Shown: positions 35,358 through 44,500 of the stretch, one piece after another | Layout of the letters: the number at the start of each line of letters is the position of its first letter | How positions within the stretch are numbered: the first letter of the stretch is position 1 | From: Halobellus sp. Atlit-31R | GTDB taxonomy: Archaea; Halobacteriota; Halobacteria; Halobacteriales; Haloferacaceae | Assembly: GCA_003665935.1 (NCBI GenBank) | Contig: QPLR01000003.1 | Coordinates: forward strand, 124,001 to 188,000 | Length of the DNA: 64,000 nt | Direction: 5' to 3' | Notes under the pieces: model-generated | Databases searched by the model: none | What the model saw: the letters and a program-made list of their open reading frames with translations, nothing else | Told to the model about the DNA's origin: nothing | Position numbers and translations under genes: made by a program

Positions 35358-35528
35358 ATGGGAACGATGACAACCTCGGATAACGGCGGCCGCTCGGACA
35401 CCACGCACACGTCCATCGAGATCAGCCGCGACGTGTGGCGACAGGTCCGCAGCGACGCCGTTGCAGACGGGAAGAACGTCTCAGAGAAACTTGAGGAGGT
35501 GCTCGAGGATTATTACGACCTCGATTGA
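35358..35528 (+). CDS. Small ribbon-helix-helix-like protein
   Basis: 56 residues. TTHTSIEISRDVWRQVRSDAVADGKNVSEKLEEVLEDYYDLD fits a ribbon-helix-helix pattern: a short beta strand (TSIEIS) followed by two helices with a turn at DGKNVSE, as in CopG/ParD-type DNA-binding proteins. The ATG at 35358 is preferred; GTG 35301 would add 19 residues. It lies 90 bp before the surface glycoprotein gene on the same strand and is likely in the same transcript, so it may control it. Confidence 0.65.
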   Translation: MGTMTTSDNGGRSDTTHTSIEISRDVWRQVRSDAVADGKNVSEKLEEVLEDYYDLD

Positions 35529-35618
35529 CGCGCCGGGCGCGAGCCCGCCGGAGCACGCGATGATTCAGCAGTCGTATCGCTCGACGAGTAACTACGACGA
35601 AACTTACAACACCAATTA

Positions 35619-38600
35619 ATGACACGCGACTTACGCAACAAAGCGCGCGCGGTGTTCCTAGCGACGCTGATGGTCGTCTCCGTCTTCGGCGGGACGATGG
35701 CGTTCGCAGGGAGTGCTGCCGCAGCGACGAATTCTGTCTCCTTGAGCGACACACTCGTTTCGGGGGGAGAGATTCAAGTAAATGGATCAGTTGATGCGAA
35801 TGGTACTGTTGTTGCATTCGTCGATGACAACGGCGACGGCGAATTCAACACGAGCGCCGACGCAGCTGACGGCGGTGACTCTGGTATCAGCGGAACAGAG
35901 TACGTCAGCGACTACACCCAAGATGGTGAGTTCTCCATTGCTCTTGACGTCAGTACGTTAGAGAGCGGGACGTACGATGTGTACGTCTTCCAAGAGGAGA
36001 ATGATGGTGACTCCTACACCATCAGCAATGGTGACACGGGTGAGCGCTCGGCTGAAATCCAAGTTGACGCTGACGAGCCAGTCTTCGGAAGCGTAACACC
36101 CGAAGCCGGCACGACTATCAGCACTCAGCAGGACATCGTCATCCCGATCGAGGACGCCAACACGAGCGTTTCCTCGATTACGGCAACCGTCACCAACAGT
36201 GCCGATGAGGAAGTCACACTCAACATCGATCCGGACTCGGCTTCGATGGACGGTGTCGACTTCAGTAACAATGAACTCACGATCTCGCCCGGTACGGGCA
36301 GCGTCCCAACACTTGATGACGGGACCTACACCGTCGACGTGACCGCCAAGGACGAAGTCGGTAACAGCAACAACACGGTCTTCGACTTCACCATCGACTC
36401 TGCAGACCCGACGTTCACGTTGGTGGCCCCGGACTCGGCTAATGAGAATGTCACTGACCTTAGCGGCAACACTCAGACCGAGTACGACCTCGCGACGAAC
36501 TACGAGAATCAGACCATCCAGGTCGATCTCAGTTCGCCATCGGCAGTGAATATCAATGACTCGCAGTCTTCGCTCACCGTCACCGTTGAAGGAACCGATT
36601 ACTCGGAAACCTTCGACTACACGGACGACGAGTACACGAATGTGAGCAATGGTGGGCCGTCCTTCACAGTCAATCCCGGCGAGAGCGACGTTCCGTCGCT
36701 CCCGGCCTCCGGTGATGTGATTGTCGATGTGAGTGCGGCAGACGAAGCAGGGAACACCAACGAGACGAGCTTCCTGTTTAACGTCGACACCACGCCGATC
36801 GAAGTCACCAATCTCGAGCTGACGGACAACGAGATTAACAGCAGCGACACGGGTAGTGTCGACGCAATCGTCACGTTCAACGATACGGTCAATGCGGGCT
36901 CTGTCGACCTCACGACCAGTATCGACGGAACTTCCCACCAGATCACTGGTCAGGGAGTGCTTGTCGGTGATACAGACGACCAGGTCCGGATTCCGCTCAA
37001 CCTTGACGGGAACTACGGTGCGGTCGAAAACACCTCGGCAGTCGTGAATGTCACGGCTGCGTCGGATGTCGCTGGCAACGGGCTGGCGAACGCGAATGCC
37101 GACGCGAGTAACGAGACGTTCGACATCGACACTGATGGCCCGTCAGTCACGCTCAGCGAACCGACGGACATCGATGGTCAGATCCAGGGCTATGTGAACG
37201 TGACAACGTTCATCAGTGCGCAGAGCGACGTCAACCAGCAGACCATCGCAATTGAAGTCGGTGGTCAGGATAGCGACATCAATTCCGAGGCGCTCGTTGA
37301 TATCACTGACTCGGCTGACAACGTCACGACACAGAACCTTCCTGACGGCGAGCACCGGCTCGTTGTTTCCGTGGAGGATGATGCTGGCAATTCGGCTCAG
37401 AGCGACATTCAGTTCGATCTTAACAACGGTCAGCCGGTGACGATCGAACAGTCCTACTTGCCTGGTCTCGTCACACCTGTTTCGGCGGGTGGCGACGGGG
37501 AAACTGACATCACTCCGAACGACGTCTTCAACCCGGATGACGGCGCCGACGCCTACTACGTCGACGGAGAAGAGGTCTCAGGCGACCACACGATCACGGC
37601 TGAAGTCCACCGCGGTCTGACTGAACCGATCTCCGCCGAGGTTGGCGGCAGCAACATTACCGTTGACGTCTCGTTCGCCCCGCTCGTCGGCGCTGAAAGC
37701 GTCAGCGAAGACGAGATCAACATCGGCGTCGAAACGACCGGTGTTGAAGATCTCGACGAACTCAACGTCACGGTCGAAGACACAGACAGTCACTTCGCGC
37801 AGACTAAGCAGAAACTCACGCGCGATGACTTCACGGAATACAAAGAAAGCGGCATCTACACGGCGACCGTCGACGGTCTCGACGATGGGGCCTACGACGT
37901 CACAGTGACCGACGCTGAGGACGCCGACGGCAACGGCGTGACTGCCGACTTCGCTGATGCGAAGACTACGAGCGCAATCGTCGATACCGGCGCACCCTCG
38001 ATGATCGACGCCGATCTGACTGGTGCAGACGAGAACGGAATGTCGATCCGTCTGAAGTTCGACGAAGCCGTCCAGAATCCGACTGGCTTCGAGAACTTCC
38101 ACGGAGCAGCGGTCACGTCGGCTGAAGCCTCACCGAACGACGGTGTCATCAACGTGACTGTTGCCAAGGAAGTCCAGACTGGCAACGACGTCGAACTGGT
38201 CGCAAATGGCGTCAGTGAGGTTCACGACAACGGTGCCACGGACACGGACACTACGTCCACGTCCGCGGACGTGACCTTCGAGATGCAGCTCTCGCAGGGC
38301 ATCAACGTGGTCTCGATCCCGGGCGAAACGGGAGCAGTGAACCTCAGCGACATCGACCAGAAGCTACAGGATGCTGGTATCCAGAACATCCTGGCGTACG
38401 AACAGCGCGAGAACAACCCGTGGATGAACTACGTCCCCGGAGAGTCCTCGAACGATCTGACGAACATGTCTGGCGGTAACGGCTACCTCGTCGTTGCTGG
38501 CCAGCAGACGACGCTCGACGTCGAAGTCGAGAACGTGCCGGACGGTGAATCCTTCAACCGTAACCAAGAGAACCTTGAACGCGGCTGGAACCTCGTGGGT

Positions 38601-39779
38601 CACTTCCAGGAGGGTGCCCAGCCTGTCGACCAAGCCTACGCGACGCTCCCGAGCGATATGAGCTACAGCGTCGAGAAGGGCTACACGGGCGACCAGGTCA
38701 GCACGCTCCAGCCCGGCCAGGGTTACTGGACGTTCGCTGACGACACCGACGCGGTGCTCGTCCCTGTCGACTACACTGGACTCAACAGTGACCACCCGCA
38801 GGTCGCTAACGTTCAGATGTCGATGAACACGGACAACGGTGACACTGATCTGTCGACCGGCGATACGGTCGACCTCTCAGTTGACGTCTCTGATGACGAC
38901 CTCATCGAAAACGTCCAGCTCACCTCGCAGAACCTCGGTATTGATGCAACGCTCACCGATGACGACAACAACGGTGAATACACCGCAACTGGTGTCTCTG
39001 TGAGCCTCACCGAGGCCGCAACGCCCGGTGAGACGGAAGCGATGACTGTCACGGCGACGGACGCCGACGGCAGCATCGGTGTCGGCTACGGCGAGTCGCT
39101 CGCTGTTGAAAGCACGGCACCGACTGTCTCGAGTATCACGACGCTCGACCGCGACACGGACGGTAACGTCGACGCAGCTACGGTTCAGTTCGACGAACCG
39201 ATCGACGACAGCACCGTCTCCGCGGACAACTACACGATCGCTGGTACAACTGTCGACAGCGTCGCTACGCTGGGGACCGCGGATGACGACACGGTCCAGC
39301 TCCGTCTGAACGACGAGAATGAGATCGCTGGCACGGACGCCAAGGACGTCGCTTATACGGCTGGCACGACGGCAGACCTCGCAGGCAACGCGCTTGGTGA
39401 TGTCGGTAGTGCTGACGTTGTAGAGTCTGACGGCGCTGATGTTCAGGTTCTCAGCGCCGAGTACACCGGATCGAATACGGTTGAGCTGAGATTCTCTGAG
39501 AATGTCGGGACGAACTCTGATGGCTCTGGGACTATCGATTACAATAGTCTCAACTACAACGACTCCGCTACGGGAGACACTGCGGAAAGTCTCGCATCGG
39601 GTGACGTCAGTGACAATGATGCTACCATCACGATCTCACCAAGTACTGGCACCGTTGACAGTACTGACGTGAGTGATGGTGACGCGATCGATATTGTCGT
39701 CACTCTCTACAGTAATGGTGCTGAGGACTCGGAGATTAGCTCTCAGACTGTCGACATTGTCGACGAAGAGGATAACTAA
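35619..39779 (+). CDS. Large secreted surface glycoprotein without C-terminal anchor
   Basis: 1386 residues, very acidic. The N terminus RNKARAVFLATLMVVSVFGG ... AGSAAAA is the signal peptide typical of haloarchaeal surface (S-layer) glycoproteins. About ten beta-sandwich, Ig-like repeats follow, marked by phrases such as DGTYTVDVTAKDEVGNSN and GDVIVDVSAADEAGNTNE. Residues about 889-1050 form a distinct domain (QGINVVSIPG ... GWNLVGHFQEG ... GQGYWTF) found in haloarchaeal surface proteins. I count more than 20 N-x-S/T sequons, so heavy N-glycosylation is likely. It ends in DIVDEEDN with no membrane helix and no PGF-CTERM, unlike classical S-layer proteins. GC and codon use are clearly lower than in the neighbouring core genes, a sign of transfer. 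Confidence 0.85.
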   Translation: MTRDLRNKARAVFLATLMVVSVFGGTMAFAGSAAAATNSVSLSDTLVSGGEIQVNGSVDANGTVVAFVDDNGDGEFNTSADAADGGDSGISGTEYVSDYTQDGEFSIALDVSTLESGTYDVYVFQEENDGDSYTISNGDTGERSAEIQVDADEPVFGSVTPEAGTTISTQQDIVIPIEDANTSVSSITATVTNSADEEVTLNIDPDSASMDGVDFSNNELTISPGTGSVPTLDDGTYTVDVTAKDEVGNSNNTVFDFTIDSADPTFTLVAPDSANENVTDLSGNTQTEYDLATNYENQTIQVDLSSPSAVNINDSQSSLTVTVEGTDYSETFDYTDDEYTNVSNGGPSFTVNPGESDVPSLPASGDVIVDVSAADEAGNTNETSFLFNVDTTPIEVTNLELTDNEINSSDTGSVDAIVTFNDTVNAGSVDLTTSIDGTSHQITGQGVLVGDTDDQVRIPLNLDGNYGAVENTSAVVNVTAASDVAGNGLANANADASNETFDIDTDGPSVTLSEPTDIDGQIQGYVNVTTFISAQSDVNQQTIAIEVGGQDSDINSEALVDITDSADNVTTQNLPDGEHRLVVSVEDDAGNSAQSDIQFDLNNGQPVTIEQSYLPGLVTPVSAGGDGETDITPNDVFNPDDGADAYYVDGEEVSGDHTITAEVHRGLTEPISAEVGGSNITVDVSFAPLVGAESVSEDEINIGVETTGVEDLDELNVTVEDTDSHFAQTKQKLTRDDFTEYKESGIYTATVDGLDDGAYDVTVTDAEDADGNGVTADFADAKTTSAIVDTGAPSMIDADLTGADENGMSIRLKFDEAVQNPTGFENFHGAAVTSAEASPNDGVINVTVAKEVQTGNDVELVANGVSEVHDNGATDTDTTSTSADVTFEMQLSQGINVVSIPGETGAVNLSDIDQKLQDAGIQNILAYEQRENNPWMNYVPGESSNDLTNMSGGNGYLVVAGQQTTLDVEVENVPDGESFNRNQENLERGWNLVGHFQEGAQPVDQAYATLPSDMSYSVEKGYTGDQVSTLQPGQGYWTFADDTDAVLVPVDYTGLNSDHPQVANVQMSMNTDNGDTDLSTGDTVDLSVDVSDDDLIENVQLTSQNLGIDATLTDDDNNGEYTATGVSVSLTEAATPGETEAMTVTATDADGSIGVGYGESLAVESTAPTVSSITTLDRDTDGNVDAATVQFDEPIDDSTVSADNYTIAGTTVDSVATLGTADDDTVQLRLNDENEIAGTDAKDVAYTAGTTADLAGNALGDVGSADVVESDGADVQVLSAEYTGSNTVELRFSENVGTNSDGSGTIDYNSLNYNDSATGDTAESLASGDVSDNDATITISPSTGTVDSTDVSDGDAIDIVVTLYSNGAEDSEISSQTVDIVDEEDN

Positions 39780-39804
39780 CTAACCAGCTCTCTTTCACTT
39801 TCCA

Positions 39805-39814
39805 CAAATTTATC
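39805..39814 (+). promoter_or_regulatory. TATA-like box before the 380-residue anchor protein
   Basis: AAATTTATCA lies about 40 bases before the ATG at 39849 in the 69-bp gap after the surface glycoprotein gene. It could give the anchor gene its own promoter in addition to read-through. Confidence 0.4.
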
Positions 39815-39848
39815 ACACACAACCTGAACACGAGAGATACACTACACG

Positions 39849-40991
39849 ATGACACGAATTAGGCAACGTTCGGCGCTGCGGCTGTCGGTTGTAGTCGTCG
39901 CGCTGTTGACGGTCCTGAGCGCTGGCTTCGCGCCGGTTGCCGTCGCCCAGGAGTCGCCGCCGACGCCGCCGCACAACTACTACGGGCAGGTCTCCGACTC
40001 GAATGGCGATCCTGTCTCGGGGGTAACCGTCGAAGTCACCTATGACGGGACTGTCCTCGGGTCGGATACGACCGATTCCAACGGGGAATACGACATCGAT
40101 GCGTCCCAAGCGGGGGGCGTCAGCGATGGTGATACCGTGACGATCTCAGCCCCGGGCGTCAGCCAGCAGGCAGAATGGACGCCCGCCGGTGCGACCGAGA
40201 TCAACCTCGGTGGCTCCGATGCTCCGACCGAAACACCCACTGAACCCACCGAAACGCCCACCGAAGCCCCACCTAGTGGCGGCGGCGGTGGCGGCGGCGG
40301 TGGCGGCGGCGGTGGTGGCGGCGGCGGTGCCGTTGCCCCACCGGAAGACACCGCAGAGCCGGGTGACGGAACGCCCGAACCGGTTTCGGAGACGGCCGAT
40401 CTCGACCAGGACGGCGCCGCGCAGGTCCAGCTCTCGGGCGGCACGGGCGCGACGAGCGTCTCCGTGACCGTGCCGGGCGCGACCGGCCAGGCGACCGTCG
40501 AAGAGCTGCCGGAGCCGCCGGCTGACGTGCCCGCCCCCGAAGGCGACTACGTCAGCGGGGTCGACATCTCCGCGCCGGACCCGGCTGAAGGCGAGACCGC
40601 GACGGTCTCGGTCAGCATCTCGCAATCGCGCCTGGACGAACTGGGCGTGAGCGCCGAGCAGCTGGTCATCCAGCACTACCGCGACGGTGCCTGGGAGACG
40701 CTCGAAACGAGCGCCGAGAGCCAGGACGGCGAAGTCGTCCTGAGCGCAGAGACGACGGGTTTCTCGCCGTTTGCGATCACTACGCAGGACGATCAAGCGC
40801 AGGTGACGACGACGGCGGTCGACACGACGGCCCAGCCGGACGACACGACGGACGCGCCAGCGACCCAGGCGACGACGACGTCGCCGCCGGGTGACGGTGG
40901 CGGCGGGCCCGGCCCGCTGCTCATCGCCGGCGTCGTCATCGTCGTCCTCGCGCTCGTCGCCGCGCTCTACCTGACGAACAGCCGCGAATAA
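39849..40991 (+). CDS. Membrane-anchored PGF-pre-PGF domain protein
   Basis: 380 residues: signal peptide (about 1-35), a carboxypeptidase-regulatory/Cna-B-like beta domain (YYGQVSDSNGDPVSGVTVEV, DTTDSNGEYDIDA; about 45-115), a Thr/Pro/Glu stretch, a run of 17 Gly (144-160), a PGF-pre-PGF domain (about 181-318, with VEELPEPPADVPAP, SQSRLDELGVSAEQL, YRDGAWETLETSAE and AETTGFSPFAI), a Thr-rich stalk, and a C-terminal membrane helix (about 354-376) before TNSRE. The tail reads GGPGPLLIAGV rather than the PGF signal cut by archaeosortase A. It lies 69 bp after the anchorless glycoprotein gene and is a natural candidate to hold it at the cell surface. Confidence 0.85.
   Translation: MTRIRQRSALRLSVVVVALLTVLSAGFAPVAVAQESPPTPPHNYYGQVSDSNGDPVSGVTVEVTYDGTVLGSDTTDSNGEYDIDASQAGGVSDGDTVTISAPGVSQQAEWTPAGATEINLGGSDAPTETPTEPTETPTEAPPSGGGGGGGGGGGGGGGGGAVAPPEDTAEPGDGTPEPVSETADLDQDGAAQVQLSGGTGATSVSVTVPGATGQATVEELPEPPADVPAPEGDYVSGVDISAPDPAEGETATVSVSISQSRLDELGVSAEQLVIQHYRDGAWETLETSAESQDGEVVLSAETTGFSPFAITTQDDQAQVTTTAVDTTAQPDDTTDAPATQATTTSPPGDGGGGPGPLLIAGVVIVVLALVAALYLTNSRE
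40278..40328 (+). repeat. 12-bp microsatellite coding for 17 glycines
   Basis: The Gly run is coded by a near-regular GGCGGCGGCGGT unit (three exact copies plus a variant). Such arrays can change length by slippage, which would lengthen or shorten the linker between the outer domain and the PGF-pre-PGF domain. The protease at 41529 has a shorter Gly run at the same place. Confidence 0.8.
40860..40971 (+). repeat. 112-bp block identical to 45981-46092 (copy 1)
   Basis: This block codes for the Thr-rich stalk end and the C-terminal membrane helix of the 380-residue protein. It matches the protease gene base for base, including all third codon positions, although the regions upstream differ at many synonymous sites. 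Confidence 0.9.
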
Positions 40992-41008
40992 CCGACGCGA
41001 CATCCCGC

Positions 41009-41014
41009 TTTTTT
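41009..41014 (+). terminator. T-run after the anchor gene
   Basis: T6 lies 18 bp after the stop codon within CCGCTTTTTTCGAGG. Archaeal RNA polymerase often stops at such T tracts without a hairpin. Confidence 0.45.
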
Positions 41015-41226
41015 CGAGGTCGACTGCCGACTGGCGAGACGATCTGATAGAGCGCCGCGCAGCGATCCGTACTGGGGACCTGTGGCGTCTCCACGAGCGC
41101 TTCGGGCGGCTCAGAACACGCGCCGGTACACGTCCGATACGACGACTCTCAGTCGTCCTCCGTACTGTCCACACCGGATGTCGAGAGCCCGCGTCGACGA
41201 TCCGACCCAAGACGTTATTACAAGTT

Positions 41227-41244
41227 CAGTATATACCATCAGTA
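41227..41244 (+). promoter_or_regulatory. TATA box with operator motif before the surface protease
   Basis: CAGTATATACCATCAGTA matches CAGTATATACTAACAGTA at 35248-35265 in 16 of 18 positions, including the TATATA core and the flanking CAGTA halves. The second half also contains CCATCAGT, shared with 35033 and 35244. It lies 285 bp before the protease start codon. Confidence 0.55.
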
Positions 41245-41528
41245 TTCAGATGTTCCCGAGTTCGATGACCACCACGAGCGGATGCGAACTCCGATAGAGA
41301 TGAGTCTGCAACGAGCGCGTCGTGAGACACTGCCGCGATCCGTGATGGCGCTCGTCTCGCGCGGGGAATGCCGCGAGACCACACTCCGCAGAGGGACACA
41401 GCCCCGCAGCGCAGCCCCTATGGAAGTGCGAGGGCCAGTCGACGTAACTCCCGCCGCAGTCGGAGGGCACGTGCGAGTCGAGCGACCACCCCGAACGCCG
41501 ATCACGACCAACAAGGAGGCCTCGACAG

Positions 41529-44500
41529 ATGCCTGACCGGCGACAGTGGCAGGCCCTCGCCGTCGTGGTGCTCACTCTCGTCGCGACTGCCGGTTCCGTG
41601 GCCGGCAGCGGCTCCAGCGCGGCCAGCAGTGTCGAGCGACCGACAACTGCAGCGACGCAACCGGAGACCGCAGCGAGCCGCACCTCCGAGGTGATAGCCA
41701 CCACCGGGCCCTCTCCCAAGTCGTCGACGAACGTTTCGAGTCGACTGCAGCGGCGACTGAGCGAGGCGCGCGAGAACGCGGGAGCAGACACCGACAGGCG
41801 GAGATCTACCCGCACAGAGACCGTCGAAGTCGTTATCGAGAGCACGTCCCCCGATCACGACCGAGCGGCGAGCCGCGTCGCTGACGCTGGAGGGACAGTG
41901 ACAGCCCGCCACGGGACGCTCGTCCAGGCGATCCTTCCGGCTCGAGCTGTCGAACCGATCGCCGACACCGAGGGCGTGAAATTCGTCCGACTCCCGCGAC
42001 GGCCGGATCTGACCGAACTTTCGAGCGAAGGTGTACGGACGGTGAGCGCAGACTGGGCTCACGCGCGAAACGTCACCGGTGAGAACGTGACTGTCGCAGT
42101 CGTCGATCTCGACCCGTTCAACCTCGAGAACCCCGAGATCGCCGACCAGGTCGTCGATCACAGAGATTTCACCGGGCAGGGCATCGGCAACGGAACGAGC
42201 GGAGGCCACGGAACGGCGGTCACAGAACTCGTGGCCGATACCGCGCCGAACGCGTCCCTCGTCACCCTGCGCGCGTCGTCGCTGGTCGAGTGGTACAGCG
42301 CCGTCGAGTACGTACGAGAGAACACCAGCGCCGACGTCGTCGTGATGTCGATGAGCTACTTCGGTGTCGGGCCACTCGACGGGACGAGCCAGATGAATCA
42401 GGAGATCTCACGCCTTCGTGATGCAGGCGTGTTGTGGGTCAACTCGGCCGGCAATCAGGCGAATGGTCGACACTGGAACGGCACCTGGTCGGATCCGGAC
42501 GGAGACGGGTGGATGAACTTCGCCGGAAGTGACGAAACGCTGACGCTCACGGGTGGAACGCAGGCACACGTCGTGGTGAACTGGAACGACTGGACCGACC
42601 GGAACGAGGATTACGACCTCTACGTGCTGAACGACAGCGGTGGCGTGATCGGCAGTTCCGACGACGTTCAGGACGGATCGGGAGAACCACTCGAGCAGTA
42701 CGTCAACTACTCCGTGAATGAACCGATCCACCTCACGATCAGAAGTGCCGACGCGAACAATAGCTCGAGGTTCGATCTCTGGTTCCGTGGAGACCTCGAG
42801 CCTGAGTACGCGACCGCTCAGCGGTCCCTGACGAATCCGGGCGTCGGCCCCGACGCTCTCACTGCCGGTGCGGTCTACTACGAGAACGAGACCGTCGAGG
42901 TCTTTTCGTCCCGTGGTCCGACGATCGACGGCCGACTCAAGCCAGATCTGGTTGCTCCGGACGGTGTTACGACGACCGCGTACAGCCATCCGTTCTACGG
43001 GACCTCGGCGGCAGCCCCGTACACTGCGGGCGTCGCTGCACTGCTCAAAGACACGAACCAGAGCCTGACTCCCGACCAACTCGAGTCGGCGATGGTCGAC
43101 AGTGCCGCCGAGATCAACGGAACTGAACCGGACACGAGCTACGGCAACGGTCGTGTCGATGCGACTGCTGCGATCCGGACCCAGCCGCCAGTCGCCACCG
43201 CCGACCGCTCGGTGCTCGATTTCGGGTCCGTACACCGAACCGACTCGGCAGCGACGGACCTCACGATCACGAACACCGGCGGGTCCACGCTGAACGTCTC
43301 GGACCTCGCCGTCGAGGGACCGAACGCGACAGCGTTCGCCGTGAACTCCGGGAGTAGGGCACAGACGGTCGCGGTCGGCTCCTCCCACGAGCTCGGGCTC
43401 GTCTTCGACGGCGAGAACCGGGGGACTCAGGAAGCCACACTCCGGATCGAACACAACGGAACGCAGACGCCGACCGAGATCCCGCTCACGGGTGAGACGG
43501 TCGCGCCGGGCATCACCACGTCGACGGACGTGATCGAGTACAACACGATCAGCCTTCGAAGCGGGACAAAGAATCGGTCACTCGTCGTCGAAAACAACGG
43601 GACGGCACCGCTCAATGTGACAGACCTCTCGATCGGTGGGACGAACGCGAGTACCTTCGACTTCGTGCGGTCGGCCCCGCCGCGTCCCGTCCTTGCACCA
43701 GGGGACACAGCCACCTACAACGTGACTGCCGCGGTCGACAGCACCGGCCCGAAACGCGCAGTTCTCGCGGTCACACACAACGTCTCCGACAGACAAACCG
43801 TCGAGCGCGTTCTGCAGGCTGACAGTGTCGACGAGAACCCACCGACAGTCTCACAGATGCACGTCGAAGCCAGCGGTGACAATAGGACGGCCGTCGGTCG
43901 GACTGGTGCCGTCACGCTCGCGGTCGAAGCGCGCGACGAGAGCGGCGTCGCGAACGTCAGCGTCGACGCAACACCGCTGGGAGGTACCACTACGAACCTC
44001 ACGCCCGGAACCGGCGAGTGGTATAACGGATCGAGATCGGTCGACGAAGCGAACGCGACGGAGGGGAGTCACAAACTCCGGATTACAGCCGCTGATTCGA
44101 ACGGGCAGAGAACACAAATAGCAACTCGGACACTGAAAATCGATCTGACGAATGCGAGTCTAAACGTTACATATCCACGTAACGATCAGATCCAGAACAC
44201 GACGTCTCTCACGGTGAACGGGACCGCAGCAGACGAGACGACAGCAGTCGATACGGTAGAACATCGGCTCGACGGCGGCCCGTGGATGGTGAGCGAACGT
44301 TCCGACGACACGTGGACCTTCTCCACCGATAGCCTCGACGTCGGCACACACGTGATCGAGATTCGCCCCACAGACGTAGCCGGCAACGTTGGCCCCACCC
44401 GCAATCGAACCGTCACAGTCGACCGAACTGCGCCGTCGATCGATCGCGTGGTCCCGAGCCGCACAACCGGGCTCCTGCCCGGAGAGTCTCTCCCGGTATC

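Larger units (their letters stand above)
40992..41528. other. Intergenic region before the protease gene
   Basis: 537 bp. It contains the T6 run, an A/T-rich patch at 41215-41250 with the operator/TATA motif, and nearly 285 bp of GC-rich sequence before the protease ATG, which would be a long leader if transcription starts at that TATA box. A 78-codon frame at 41300-41536 overlapping the protease start is Arg-rich and not believed. Confidence 0.55.

Noticed and set aside
41300-41536. 78-codon frame overlapping the protease start
   Set aside because: Strongly basic in an acidic proteome, no family likeness; the long leader of the protease is the simpler reading.
42408-43454. 348-codon minus-strand frame inside the S8 protease gene
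   Set aside because: Antisense to the intact catalytic domain with all triad residues; no independent features.
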